Positions 16,991 to 25,475 of a stretch of 36,950 nt of DNA are shown here, in pieces. The notes beneath the pieces were generated by a model. It did no database searches. It was not told where the DNA came from and saw only the letters and a list, made by a program, of their open reading frames with translations. Numbering within the stretch: position 1 is the first letter of the stretch; each line of letters begins with the position of its first letter. The translations under genes were made by a program, and so were the position numbers. Source of the stretch: Synechococcales cyanobacterium M55_K2018_004 (GTDB taxonomy: Bacteria; Cyanobacteriota; Cyanobacteriia; Elainellales; Elainellaceae); the NCBI GenBank assembly GCA_015295905.1, contig DVEB01000222.1:1-36950 (forward strand), given 5' to 3'.

Positions 16991-18145
16991 ATGGACTTAC
17001 TTGAGTACCAGGCAAAAAATTTATTTCAACAGATGGGCATCCCCGTCTTGCCCTCTCAGCAGATTAGCCAGCCGAAAGACTTAAAGGGACTCAAAATTCC
17101 CTATCCCATCGTGCTGAAATCCCAGGTCTACACAGGAGGTCGCAGCAAAGCGGGGGGCATTCGTTTTGTTGAAAATACAATCGATGCGGTAGCAGCGGCC
17201 CAGGCTATCTTTCACCTACCCATCATGGGGCAGTATCCCGAGGTGCTGCTGGCAGAAGCGCGCTATCAGCCCGAGCGCGAACTCTACCTGGCGGTGGTGC
17301 TAGATCGCTCTTCGCGGCGTCCACTGCTGCTCGGTTCCCAGGAAGGCGGAGTCGAAGTGGAATCGGTGGTCGGGCAGATGCAGCAGGTGATTGTGGACCA
17401 GGAGTTTTCGCCCTTCTATGCGCGTCGGCTGGTGCTGAAAATGGGCTTGCGGGGTGAACTGATCCAGACGGTCAGCAGTGTGGTTGAGAAGATGTACCGT
17501 CTGTTTCTGGAGAAAGACCTGGACCTAGTGGAAATTAACCCCCTGGCGGTGAGTGCTAGGGGAGAGGTGATGGCACTCGATGGCAAAATCATTGCCAATA
17601 ACGATGCCCTGGCGCGTCACCCCGACCTGACAGCGTTGTGTAGTCAACAGCCGCTCTCTAACCGCACTCGCATTACCGGCGCGCTGCCAGCGGGGATGAA
17701 CTTGGTCGAACTAGATGGTTCCATTGGCATCCTTTGCAACGGGGGGGCATTGACCATGGCAACCCTTGATCTGGTGTATAAAGCAGGCGGCAAACCAGCG
17801 AATTATCTGAATGTGGGGGGTGAGTTTTCCCACCACCTGCCTCCTAATACACTGCCTGAACGAGTTCGTCAGGGCTTAGAGGTGCTGGGCCGCGATCGCG
17901 GCACTAAAGTGGTGCTGCTCAATATCGTGTGTGGCGGGGTGGGCTGTGATGACGTCACAGAAGCGATCGCAGCACATTGGCGACGGCGCAGCGTTGGCCA
18001 TCGCCCAGTTCTGATGGTGCGTCTTGCGGGCAGCCGTTTCGATGCCGCTCATGAGATCTTGCGGGGTCTGGAAATTGGCGTAGTGCATGACCTGGATGAG
18101 GCGATCGCCCAGGCTGTTTCCCTCAGCAAATCGAAGGTTGCATAA
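16991..18145 (+). CDS. sucC: Succinyl-CoA ligase (ADP-forming) beta subunit
   Basis: The beta subunit binds nucleotide and CoA-linked substrate in the TCA-cycle step between succinyl-CoA and succinate. The ATP-grasp N-terminus begins MDLLEYQAKNLFQQMGIPV; PIVLKSQVYTGGRSKAGG, DLDLVEINPLAV and ALDGKI are typical, as are the C-terminal NGGALTMATLDLVYKAGGKPAN and NVGGEF. 384 residues is normal. Divergent stretches (QEGGVEVESVVGQM) are in the usual position of the family. It is followed by sucD; the stop codon falls inside a 13-bp tandem duplication. Confidence 0.93.
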   Translation: MDLLEYQAKNLFQQMGIPVLPSQQISQPKDLKGLKIPYPIVLKSQVYTGGRSKAGGIRFVENTIDAVAAAQAIFHLPIMGQYPEVLLAEARYQPERELYLAVVLDRSSRRPLLLGSQEGGVEVESVVGQMQQVIVDQEFSPFYARRLVLKMGLRGELIQTVSSVVEKMYRLFLEKDLDLVEINPLAVSARGEVMALDGKIIANNDALARHPDLTALCSQQPLSNRTRITGALPAGMNLVELDGSIGILCNGGALTMATLDLVYKAGGKPANYLNVGGEFSHHLPPNTLPERVRQGLEVLGRDRGTKVVLLNIVCGGVGCDDVTEAIAAHWRRRSVGHRPVLMVRLAGSRFDAAHEILRGLEIGVVHDLDEAIAQAVSLSKSKVA

Positions 18146-18163
18146 CGATCTTGCATAACGATC
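18138..18163 (+). repeat. 13-bp perfect tandem duplication at the sucC stop
   Basis: TTGCATAACGATC occurs twice back to back (18138-18150 and 18151-18163). The first copy contains the last Ala codon and TAA stop of sucC, so the second copy is a duplicate just after the gene end. Confidence 0.85.
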
Positions 18164-18276
18164 TAAGGTTGTTTGACCGAAAAATCATGAATGCAAAACC
18201 TGCTGCACTGCTTCCCCAACGTTCTCAAAATGGAAGAAAATCAACTCTTCGACCCAGTTCTTTGCAGGATTGTCCC

Positions 18277-19173
18277 ATGTTGTTTTCAGCCGCCAGCCGA
18301 GTCTTGATCCAGGGCATTACGGATCCCCTGGGGAAGGTCTACGCCCCCTTGATGCAGCAGTATGGCACGCAAATTGTGGCGGGAGTTGCCTCTGGGCAGG
18401 GAGATACGAATTTTCATGGGATCCCAGTGTTTGATTTGGTCGAGCAGGCGATCGCAACAGTAGGGCAGGTGGATACGACTGTCATCTGTGGGCATCCCTA
18501 CATGGTGCTGGATGCAGCACTAGAGGCGATCGCGGCAGGTATTCGTCACCTGGTGTTGTTGACTGATGGGGTGCCTCCGCTGGATATGGTGCGTCTGCTC
18601 CGGAAGGCAGAGGCCACGGAAACCCTAGTGGTTGGCCCCAATAGTCCTGGCATTATCGTACCGGGGGAAATTTTGCTGGGCACCCACCCTCCCGACTTCT
18701 ATGCCCCCGGCCCAGTGGGGCTGATCAGTCGCAGTGGGACGTTGACCTATGAGGTAGCCCTTCAGTTGACTCAGGCCGGCTTTGGTCAATCGATTGCCGT
18801 GGGCATTGGGGGCGATCGCATTGTGGGGTCCTCGTTCCAGCAATGGCTGCAAATTCTGGAAGAAGACGAAGCAACGCAAGTGATAGTGCTAGTGGGCGAG
18901 ATTGGGGGCGATAGCGAAGAAAATGCAGCTCGCTACATTGCCGAGGCGATCGACAAACCTGTGGTGGCCTACATTGCGGGACGTACGGCTCCGCTGGAAC
19001 CAGTCATGGGCCATGCCGGGGCGATTATTGCAGCACTCGTAGCAGACTTAAGTACCGAGATTGGCACCTTCGAGAGCAAACTCGCTGCTTTTAAGGCAGC
19101 ACAAGTGCCCGTGGCCGATCGCCCTTCCCAAATTCCCGATCTGGTGAAAAAAGCCCTGCAAAAAGTCAGCTAA
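18277..19173 (+). CDS. sucD: Succinyl-CoA ligase (ADP-forming) alpha subunit
   Basis: The alpha subunit carries the CoA site and phosphohistidine of succinyl-CoA synthetase. Key segments are [37 protein letters not shown], and MGHAGAI with His246, the residue phosphorylated in the catalytic cycle. I start at the ATG at 18277 (MLFSAAS, 298 residues): it has AGGA eight or so bases upstream and gives the family N-terminus, while the longer reading from 18151 adds an unrelated leader. The 131-bp spacer from sucC still suggests one operon. The last codon lies 4 bp before repeat copy 4. Confidence 0.93.
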   Translation: MLFSAASRVLIQGITDPLGKVYAPLMQQYGTQIVAGVASGQGDTNFHGIPVFDLVEQAIATVGQVDTTVICGHPYMVLDAALEAIAAGIRHLVLLTDGVPPLDMVRLLRKAEATETLVVGPNSPGIIVPGEILLGTHPPDFYAPGPVGLISRSGTLTYEVALQLTQAGFGQSIAVGIGGDRIVGSSFQQWLQILEEDEATQVIVLVGEIGGDSEENAARYIAEAIDKPVVAYIAGRTAPLEPVMGHAGAIIAALVADLSTEIGTFESKLAAFKAAQVPVADRPSQIPDLVKKALQKVS

Positions 19174-19177
19174 CCTA

Positions 19178-19287
19178 ACGTCAGTTTGGCTTAAGAAGGT
19201 TTTGGGGCAGCATGCGGTGCCCCAAAAGTCTCGATTTTCCGGGTACGCCGTGGCCGGAAAATCGAGGGCTTCAGCGCATCCCGAATT
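19178..19287 (+). repeat. MITE-like repeat, copy 4 (right end lost)
   Basis: The left end ACGTCAGTTTGGCTTAAG is intact. Hairpin A is shortened (TTTTGGGGCA / TGCCCCAAAA with a short loop). Hairpin B has quite different arms, CTCGATTTTCCGG / CCGGAAAATCGAG, yet pairs perfectly. The right terminus stops at CCCGAATT and lacks CACGT. It fills the gap between convergent sucD and rubrerythrin genes, and its last two bases form part of the rubrerythrin stop codon. Confidence 0.85.
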
Positions 19288-20008
19288 AAGCAGCGCTAGC
19301 CGGGATAGGTTCGGCATAGGGGATAAAGGATTTCTTGACAGCACCGCAGATCGGACAGGCCCAATCTTCAGGAATGTCCTCGAAGGGAGTACCGGGGGCA
19401 ATACCGGAATCGGGGTCGCCCAGCACAGGGTCGTAGATCACCGAACACTTCTGGCAGATCCACTTTTGCGTTGCAGGAGTCTCAGCGACCTGTCGAGGCA
19501 TGGCCGCAATCCCATCCAAGGCATTGAGGGCATCGGTGTAGCGATTGGCATGGTAGTTTTCGATGGGCACCAGCAAGCCAAAATTGTGGGCCGCTTTGCG
19601 AAACTGGTCGGCGTGTTCTTTCGATTCCTTTTGTTGGGCTTCAAATTCTGCCTCCGCAACGCTATCACGGTCCTGGCGGGCCTGTTCGGCAAAGGAGGGA
19701 TACATGGTGGTGTATTCGTAGGTCTCACCCTCGATCGCCAGTTTCAAACAGAGGGCTGCGATCGCCTTCTTCTCTTCCTCACTGAGTGCTTGGGGGTCTT
19801 CAACCACCAACTCTGGGTGCATCACTCGAAAATGAGCAAACGCGTGTTCGGTTTCCTGCTGGGCCGTTTCCCTAAACAGCTTTGCTAAGTCTTTCATCCC
19901 CAATTGACCGACCACCTCTGCAAAGAAAAGGTATTTCCGATTTGCCATCGATTCTCCTGCAAAAGCAGCGTCCAGATTTGCCGCAGTGTTTGATGTAGGC
20001 TCTACCAT
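19286..20008 (-). CDS. Rubrerythrin
   Basis: A non-haem iron peroxidase that removes hydrogen peroxide. The N-terminal ferritin-like diiron domain (about residues 8-165) has the metal-ligand segments [26 protein letters not shown] and KEHADQF; the C-terminal rubredoxin domain (180-230) has the Cys4 site CQKC (185/188) and CPIC (218/221). I use the ATG at 20008 (MVEPTSN, 240 residues), which has AAGGA nine bases upstream. The stop codon TAA is formed where the coding sequence meets repeat copy 4. Electron donor is not in the window. Confidence 0.93.
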   Translation of the reverse strand: MVEPTSNTAANLDAAFAGESMANRKYLFFAEVVGQLGMKDLAKLFRETAQQETEHAFAHFRVMHPELVVEDPQALSEEEKKAIAALCLKLAIEGETYEYTTMYPSFAEQARQDRDSVAEAEFEAQQKESKEHADQFRKAAHNFGLLVPIENYHANRYTDALNALDGIAAMPRQVAETPATQKWICQKCSVIYDPVLGDPDSGIAPGTPFEDIPEDWACPICGAVKKSFIPYAEPIPASAA

Positions 20009-20196
20009 GAGTTCAATTCCTTGTGGACATTGTGTGGATAGCAATTAGCTACCCGTGAAAATCATACGTTTAATTCACGCTGGCTGTGGTTTGAACAGAT
20101 GCACGTCACGACTCAATCTGCCCACCCTGCGGGCAGCAATCTACACCCTCGCATCTAGCTCCCCGGCTCCCAAGCTCGGGAGCCGGAGTTAATTTC
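20009..20196. other. Upstream region of rubrerythrin with two GC hairpins
   Basis: About 190 bp without a gene. It holds CTGCCC/GGGCAG (20118-20136) and a strong stem CCGGCTCCC/GGGAGCCGG (20163-20186) directly before repeat copy 5. Neither is followed by a U-run on either strand. Confidence 0.5.
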
Positions 20197-20318
20197 ACGT
20201 GAATTTGGGATAAGCTGAAACCCTTGCTGTTCCGTGCGCGACGCGCACGGAACAGCAAGGGTTTCGGGGCACCGCGCCGAGCGCGCTGCCCCACAACCCG
20301 CTTAACCAGAACTGACGT
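20197..20318 (-). repeat. MITE-like repeat, copy 5 (full length, 122 bp)
   Basis: A full copy in inverted orientation, running from ACGTGAATTTGGG to CCAGAACTGACGT. Hairpin B is perfect (CCCTTGCTGTTCCGTGCGCG with its complement); hairpin A is partly decayed. It is flanked by a perfect 7-bp direct repeat TAATTTC at 20190-20196 and 20319-20325, the clearest target-site duplication in the window. Confidence 0.93.
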
Positions 20319-20406
20319 TAATTTCTGAAGGCGGCTAGCCCCTCAGAGATGAGAGCATGTCCCCTTTGCAGGCCCCCATCCCCCCGCTTCTTCTCCTTCG
20401 TGCCGC

Positions 20407-21315
20407 TCAACCTTGGATTAACTTGAGAAATACATCGGTCAAAGTTGCCTGGTCCTTTTCGACTCGTACCAGGGGCAGCGGCTTGAGGATCTCCAGCACT
20501 CGGTAGAGTAAGTCGGGTTCTCGCACAAAGACCCTATAACCCTCGATCACCGCCCCCAACGATTCGGCTTTAGCGAGGCGATCGCCCTCGAGCGGGGCCT
20601 CCAGTTCAATGCAGTAGGTCGTTCCCGAAAATTGCTGGATCAGGACGGGGGTGGGTTCTTCGGCAATAATTTCCCCTTGGTTGATGATGGCAACACGGTC
20701 TGAAAGTTCTTCTGCAATATCTAGCTGGTGCGTGGTCAGGAGGATGGCCCGCCCTTCAGCGGCAATTTCGCGCACCAATCCTTTAACGTGTTGAGTAGCC
20801 TCGACATCTAGACCTAACGTCGGTTCATCCAGCAGCAGCAACTGGGGGTCGTGGATCAGGGCAACGGCGATCGCCAACTTTTGTTGCATCCCCCGTGAGA
20901 GAGACTGGGTGACTGTGTGACGTTTTTCTATCAGGTCAAAGCGTTCTAGCAGAGCGTGCGATCGCTGACGTGCCACCCGCCGACTGAGGCCGCGTAAGAT
21001 GCCAAAGTATTCCAGATTCTCCAGCGGTGTGAGCCGCCAGTAGAGGTTGCGGTTTCCTTCTAGCACAGCCCCAAGCGAGCGCAGGGCTGTTGCATCCCGA
21101 TGGGGATCTCGACCGGCAATTTTGACCCAACCTTCGTCAGGCCAGATCAGCCCGGCAATCATTTTAATCGTGGTGGTTTTTCCAGCACCATTTGGCCCCA
21201 GAAAGGCCAAGACTTCTCCTGCATCAATTCCTAGGGAAACCTGCCGCACCGCCGGAAACACTCTTCCCCGCTCTCGGAATGTTTTTTGCAGGTGACTCGC
21301 TTCTAAAACTTGCAT
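20407..21315 (-). CDS. ABC transporter ATP-binding protein
   Basis: A single ABC ATPase of the CcmA/DrrA (ABC-2) kind. Walker A GPNGAGKTTT, Q-loop region LGAVLEGNRN, signature SLSRGMQQKLAIA, Walker B LLLLDEPTLGLD and the H-loop LLTTHQLDIAEELS are all present, followed by a C-terminal accessory domain of about 85 residues. The ATG at 21315 (MQVLEAS, 302 residues) is preferred to a TTG at 21327. No permease gene lies next to it on either side, so the membrane partner must be encoded elsewhere. The substrate cannot be predicted; ABC-2 exporters of drugs, lipids or glycans share this ATPase type. Confidence 0.9.
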   Translation of the reverse strand: MQVLEASHLQKTFRERGRVFPAVRQVSLGIDAGEVLAFLGPNGAGKTTTIKMIAGLIWPDEGWVKIAGRDPHRDATALRSLGAVLEGNRNLYWRLTPLENLEYFGILRGLSRRVARQRSHALLERFDLIEKRHTVTQSLSRGMQQKLAIAVALIHDPQLLLLDEPTLGLDVEATQHVKGLVREIAAEGRAILLTTHQLDIAEELSDRVAIINQGEIIAEEPTPVLIQQFSGTTYCIELEAPLEGDRLAKAESLGAVIEGYRVFVREPDLLYRVLEILKPLPLVRVEKDQATLTDVFLKLIQG

Positions 21316-21476
21316 GGCCTTTCCCAACGCATCACGCTATCCCACCGAAATGTTGTGTTTCGTTACAACTTCTCTCTATTGTGACGAATTTAGGATGAAT
21401 AGCTCGGAAAAGACTCAACCACTGAGCAATTCTCATGGTAGATCTCTGGTTTTCATCCTGAGAACCACCATCAATA

Positions 21477-21560
21477 ACGTGAATTCTGGATAAGCTGAAA
21501 CCCTTGATGTTCCGTGGGCGACGCGCACGGAACATCAAGGATTTTGGGGCACCGCGCCGC
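21477..21560 (-). repeat. MITE-like repeat, copy 6 (truncated)
   Basis: Inverted orientation. The end ACGTGAATTCTGGATAAG and hairpin B (CCTTGATGTTCCGTG with CACGGAACATCAAGG) are present. Hairpin A breaks off after GGGGCACCGCGCCG, and the other terminus is missing. Sequence of the second repeat family follows within about 20 bp, suggesting a nested insertion or deletion. Confidence 0.8.
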
Positions 21561-21579
21561 CGAGTTTCCTACAAAACGT

Positions 21580-21612
21580 GTGGTCCTAACCTAGGCGTGT
21601 AACGCTATAACT
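21580..21612. repeat. Second repeat family, copy 2 (one end)
   Basis: Contains CCTAACCTAGGCGTGTAACG followed by CTATAACTG, matching 9909-9940 (CCTAACCTATGCGTGTAGCG) and 31241-31265. It adjoins the broken side of repeat copy 6. Confidence 0.5.
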
Positions 21613-21795
21613 GACACACAGAGCCAAGGAGGGAGTAGACGTCAGCAGCAATTCTCAGCATGAAACCTTAACGCCCCAAAATGAGAACCATTGAAAGGTA
21701 AGACGTCAATAACAAAACACGCGATAGATGCGTTTCTGTCAATCGTCAAATGCAGAAGCTGCATTTCCACGGTGGCACTTTCTTTTCGGGTCATG

Positions 21796-21820
21796 TAATC
21801 CTAATGGGTAGGATTAGTTT
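21796..21820 (+). terminator. Possible Rho-independent terminator
   Basis: Stem TAATCCTA (21796-21803) / TAGGATTA (21809-21816), loop ATGGG, then GTTTT. There is no annotated plus-strand gene upstream, so if real it ends a small RNA or attenuates the transcript leading to the small ORF at 21951. The stem is A/T-rich, so the call is tentative. Confidence 0.35.
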
Positions 21821-21950
21821 TGCTTAACTCCTAGTAGGATCGTGACAGGGAGAAGAATGCTCTCTGCCTTCAAAAGATGCGATTCATACCAGAGGAAAGT
21901 CATCCTCGATAGCTTCACTTGTCAATACAGCATTTAAGGATCCAAAGCTT

Positions 21951-22097
21951 ATGTCAACGACTCGTAGAAAAGGTCAGCAAACCCAAACTTCACCTACGCC
22001 CAGTAGCGGTAACGTTGCCTACATTGACTTTGACAGTTGGGCAGGTGCAGTTAAACGTCAGATGCTTGACGCCCTCCGCAAGCGTGGTACTCGCTAA
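21951..22097 (+). CDS. Small basic hypothetical protein (48 residues)
   Basis: A short ORF with a good ribosome-binding site: AAGGA is ten bases before the ATG. The product starts MSTTRRKGQQ, has a Ser/Thr/Pro/Gln-rich N-terminal half, then a folded-looking half with VAYIDFDSWAGAVKRQML and a basic end ALRKRGTR. The second half could form an amphipathic helix. No membrane segment or metal site. I do not recognise the family. It converges with the gamma-glutamylcyclotransferase-like gene, the two stops being 3 bp apart, which argues that this frame is bounded as a real gene. Small basic proteins of this size in cyanobacteria are often regulators of enzymes or complexes, but no role can be assigned. 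Confidence 0.6.
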   Translation: MSTTRRKGQQTQTSPTPSSGNVAYIDFDSWAGAVKRQMLDALRKRGTR

Positions 22098-22099
22098 CA

Positions 22100-22651
22100 T
22101 TAGGCTCGGATTTTCAACTGCAGGGGTGAAGACCTAAGGTTTTCCACCCCTGTAACTTCAGCAGGCGGGCACCGTCCTTCCCGCTGTTGAAGCTGGTGCA
22201 TATGGTGAAACAGTTTCCAGCAGTACTGCTCCGGCAGGCCACAGGTGACTGCACCCCGCATCACCACACTGAAGTACCAGTCGTTGGGAGCATATTCTCG
22301 CAGCGATCGCCCTTCCTCCACAGTATAAGTCCGCACATTGGTAAACTGACGATCGCCCTGCTGCACCGCAACATACTCATGCCGATAGCCTTCCTCGCGC
22401 TTATCCAGGCGATCGCTCAGACGCAACGGCAAGCGATACAGCACCCCCTCCACCTTGGAATGGGGGTCTTCGACGATATCTAACACACCACAGTTGCGGC
22501 GCGGAAAGTGGAAGTAAAATCCCAGTCGGTAGCCATGTAGCGTTGCTGGCCCCAGGATATAGGGATGGGTGTTTTCGCCAAGCGATCGCTTCAGATCGAC
22601 CGGACACATACAGGAACCGTAGGCAAAGTAGTCAAAAAAAGGTTCAGTCAT
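22100..22651 (-). CDS. Gamma-glutamylcyclotransferase-like protein
   Basis: A 183-residue member of the GGCT/AIG2-like fold, recognised by the N-terminal FDYFAYGSCM (usual consensus FAYGSNM), GPATLHGYRLGFYFHF, VEGVLYRLPL and the DKREEGYRHEYV segment that carries the likely catalytic Glu. Enzymes of this fold release 5-oxoproline from gamma-glutamyl amines or peptides; the exact substrate is unknown. Asn of the motif is Cys here. The ATG at 22651 (MTEPFFDYF) puts the motif at the expected N-terminal place and has AAAGGAG just upstream; longer starts add a basic leader. Confidence 0.78.
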   Translation of the reverse strand: MTEPFFDYFAYGSCMCPVDLKRSLGENTHPYILGPATLHGYRLGFYFHFPRRNCGVLDIVEDPHSKVEGVLYRLPLRLSDRLDKREEGYRHEYVAVQQGDRQFTNVRTYTVEEGRSLREYAPNDWYFSVVMRGAVTCGLPEQYCWKLFHHMHQLQQREGRCPPAEVTGVENLRSSPLQLKIRA

Positions 22652-22819
22652 CTCTCCTTTTCTCATCTTTCTCTTGCTACTGTGGGATGTCATTTCCTCC
22701 CCATGCCTGCGCCCCCTTGATTCTCAAGGTTCCCAGGATTGTAGCAGATCGTCCTTGAGCAGCACGGTGTGCGTTGGTTAAGGACGGCACGATGGCGAGC
22801 CACAGCACCCTGCAGGCCC

Positions 22820-22870
22820 GTTGTTAGTACTCAACCGTTGTTGGTACTCAACCGCTGTTGGTACTAAACA
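22820..22870 (+). repeat. Three 17-bp direct repeats upstream of the GH116 gene
   Basis: Units GTTGTTAGTACTCAACC (22820), GTTGTTGGTACTCAACC (22837) and a weaker GCTGTTGGTACTAAACA (22854). Each of the first two contains an inverted repeat GTTG-N8-CAAC. They end about 15 bp before a TATAAA box, overlapping the expected -35 region, as operator sites would. Confidence 0.7.
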
Positions 22871-22884
22871 AAGCTGCACACCGC

Positions 22885-22890
22885 TATAAA
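22885..22890 (+). promoter_or_regulatory. Likely -10 box of the GH116 gene
   Basis: TATAAA lies nine bases before the ATG at 22899, so a transcript from it would be nearly leaderless. No consensus -35 is present; the 17-bp repeats occupy that position, which suggests activator dependence. Confidence 0.45.
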
Positions 22891-22898
22891 ATCGGGAA

Positions 22899-25475
22899 AT
22901 GACTGAGTTCACCCCTGCTTCGACTGTGACACCCCAAATTCCCTCCTGTGCCTGGAAACGCCCCCTAGGGTTGGGCTGGGAAAAGCCCTACACCGTGCGC
23001 TATGCCAGTAATTTAGACGATGGCCCTTGGCATGGTGCGCCGTTGGGCGGCTTTGGGGCAGGGTGCATTGGGCGATCGCACCGGGGCGACTTTAACCTCT
23101 GGCACATTGATGGCGGAGAGCACGTTTTTGCAACCATCCCAGCCTGCCAGTTCAGCGTTTTTGAAGCAGCGGCGGATGAGAAGCGTGTCTACGTGCTGTG
23201 TACCGATGCCCTGGATGGCAAGAATCATCGGGCCTGGGATTTTTATCCCAAAACGGTGAGACAGCCAGGTCAGGTAATTGACGCTGCCGGGCTTGAGACA
23301 GGTGAGTATGCAGCGCTCTATCCCCGCAGTTGGTTTACCTACCGCCATGTGTTTCAGGCCGAACTCACCTGCGAACAGTTTTCACCCATCTGGGCACACA
23401 ACTACCAAGAAACAAGTTATCCTGTTGCCGTCTTCCTGTGGACAGCCCATAACCCGACAGAAACCCCCCTGACCCTTAGCATCATGCTGACTTGGCAGAA
23501 CGTGGTGGGGTGGTTCACCAATGCGTTGAAATCTCCCACGGTGAAAGTGCGGGATGATGGCAGTCCGGTTTATGAATATCAGCCGCGTTGGGGCGATAGT
23601 ACTGGCAATTACAATCGTTTCGTCGTCGATGGCGATCGCATCGGTTGTGTGTTAGAGCGCGACCCAGAAGCCCGTGCCAAGCTTCTGCAACAGCCCTTCG
23701 ACCCCGATCAAGTTACCCTTGCAGAGGGGGATGGGCAGTGGGCAATCGCCACTCAGCAAGCCCCAGGCGTCGAGGTTTCTCACTACAGTCGTTGGAGTGC
23801 GGGCGGCGATGGGGCTGAACTGTGGCGCTCCTTCGCCGATGATGGTCGTCTGCCGAACTGGAGTGACGAAAGTCCTGCCACGCACGGCGAACAAATTGGC
23901 TGTGCGATCGCCGTCCGATTTACCCTGGCTCCTGGCGAAACTCGACACGTCCCCTTCACCCTCGCCTGGGACTTTCCGATTACCGAGTTTGCTGAGGGAG
24001 TCACCTACTGGCGCCGCTACACCGATTTTTTTGGTCGGGATGGCAAAAATGCCTGGGCGATCGCCACCCATGCCCTCGAACACTACGAGGCATGGCAAAC
24101 TCACATTCAACAATGGCAACACCCCATCCTAGAGCGACAAGACCTGCCTGACTGGTTCAAGATGGCCTTGTTTAACGAACTCTATGACCTCACTGCTGGT
24201 GCAACGCTGTGGAGTGCCGCCACTGCTAGAGATCCTCTGGGTCAGTTTGCCGTGGTGGAATGCCTCGACTACCGCTGGTATGAAAGTCTGGATGTGCGGC
24301 TCTACGGTTCCTTTGCCCTGGTGTTGCTGTTTCCAGAACTTGATAAGGCCGTCCTGCGTGCCTTTGCCCGTGCCATTCCCAGCGAAGACCCGACACGACG
24401 CAAGATTGGCTACTACTTCACCCAGGGGGTAGAGAGTCCGCTGGTGCCCCGCAAAGTCCGCAATGCTACCCCGCACGACCTCGGTGCTCCTAACGAACAT
24501 CCCTGGGAAAAGACGAACTACACCAGCTACCAGGACTGCAATTTGTGGAAAGACCTGGGTAGTGATTTTGTTCTCCAGGTCTACCGCGATTTTGTCCTGA
24601 CTGGCCGTCGGGATGTGAACTTTTTGGCGGAATGCTGGGACGCTGTCGTTGCGGCTCTCAATTATTTGAAGGCTTTTGACTACGATGGCGATGGCATTCC
24701 CGAAAATTCTGGTGCCCCCGATCAGACCTTCGACGACTGGCGACTGCAGGGCATCAGTGCTTACTGTGGTGGTCTGTGGATTGCAGCGCTAGAAGCGGCG
24801 ATCGCCATGGCCAAAGTCCTCTCGGCTGATGCCTCCTCGGCTTCCCTGCCCCACCCTCCCCAAGCCCTGCTTCCCACCTGGCAGACTTGGCTCTCCCAAG
24901 CTCGCTCGGTCTATCACCCCACCCTGTGGAATGGCAGATACTACCGGCTCGACAGCGGCAGTGGCTCGGATGTGGTGATGGCAGACCAACTCTGCGGCCA
25001 GTTTTATGCGCGACTGTTGGGCTTGCCAGATGTGGTGCCGCCAGAATGTGCGATCGCCACGCTAAAAACCATCTACGAGTCCTGCTTCCTCAAATTTGGC
25101 GAATGGATTGCCCAACGGCAACACGCTGGTGCGCATGCCAACCCCGTCCTGATTGGCGCGGCGAATGGGGTTCGTCCCGATGGTTCGCCGCTCAATCCCA
25201 ACGATACGCACCCGCTGGAAGTGTGGACAGGGATTAATTTTGGCCTTGCTGCCTTGATGGTGCAGATGGGCCTGAAAAACGAAGCCTTGTTCATGACAGA
25301 AGCCGTGGTCAAGCAGATTTACGAACACGGTCTCCAGTTCCGCACGCCCGAGGCGATCACCGCAGCCCACACCTTCCGCGCTAGCTACTACCTAAGGGCA
25401 ATGGCAATCTGGGGCATCTATGGTGCGTTGACGGGCTGGCAGGCAGCGGCTACGGAAAAATGCGCCACAGCTTGA
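22899..25475 (+). CDS. GH116 family glycoside hydrolase (GBA2-like)
   Basis: An 858-residue enzyme related to non-lysosomal glucosylceramidase and archaeal/bacterial beta-glucosidases of GH116. The N-terminal beta-sandwich domain has APLGGFGAGCIGRSHRGDFN; the C-terminal (alpha/alpha)6 barrel has the nucleophile segment DYRWYESLDVRLYGSF (Glu462) and the acid/base segment GAPDQTFDDW (Asp608), matching the catalytic pair known for Thermoanaerobacterium TxGH116. DYDGDGIPEN and the C-terminal TGINFGLAALMVQMGLKNEA are also typical. No signal peptide, so it is cytoplasmic. The substrate is unknown: glucosylated lipid, glucosylglycerol-type solutes or oligosaccharides are possibilities. Its 3' end overlaps the convergent kinase gene by 26 bp. 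Confidence 0.88.
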   Translation: MTEFTPASTVTPQIPSCAWKRPLGLGWEKPYTVRYASNLDDGPWHGAPLGGFGAGCIGRSHRGDFNLWHIDGGEHVFATIPACQFSVFEAAADEKRVYVLCTDALDGKNHRAWDFYPKTVRQPGQVIDAAGLETGEYAALYPRSWFTYRHVFQAELTCEQFSPIWAHNYQETSYPVAVFLWTAHNPTETPLTLSIMLTWQNVVGWFTNALKSPTVKVRDDGSPVYEYQPRWGDSTGNYNRFVVDGDRIGCVLERDPEARAKLLQQPFDPDQVTLAEGDGQWAIATQQAPGVEVSHYSRWSAGGDGAELWRSFADDGRLPNWSDESPATHGEQIGCAIAVRFTLAPGETRHVPFTLAWDFPITEFAEGVTYWRRYTDFFGRDGKNAWAIATHALEHYEAWQTHIQQWQHPILERQDLPDWFKMALFNELYDLTAGATLWSAATARDPLGQFAVVECLDYRWYESLDVRLYGSFALVLLFPELDKAVLRAFARAIPSEDPTRRKIGYYFTQGVESPLVPRKVRNATPHDLGAPNEHPWEKTNYTSYQDCNLWKDLGSDFVLQVYRDFVLTGRRDVNFLAECWDAVVAALNYLKAFDYDGDGIPENSGAPDQTFDDWRLQGISAYCGGLWIAALEAAIAMAKVLSADASSASLPHPPQALLPTWQTWLSQARSVYHPTLWNGRYYRLDSGSGSDVVMADQLCGQFYARLLGLPDVVPPECAIATLKTIYESCFLKFGEWIAQRQHAGAHANPVLIGAANGVRPDGSPLNPNDTHPLEVWTGINFGLAALMVQMGLKNEALFMTEAVVKQIYEHGLQFRTPEAITAAHTFRASYYLRAMAIWGIYGALTGWQAAATEKCATA

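Larger units (their letters stand above)
21316..21950. other. Long intergenic region with repeats and hairpins
   Basis: A 635-bp stretch between the ABC ATPase and the small ORF at 21951. It contains truncated repeat copy 6 (21477-21560), the right end of the second repeat family (21580-21612), a hairpin AAATGCAG-AAG-CTGCATTT (21748-21766), and a terminator-like stem TAATCCTA/TAGGATTA (21796-21816) followed by GTTTT. The last two could bound a small RNA or form the leader of the small gene. Confidence 0.5.
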
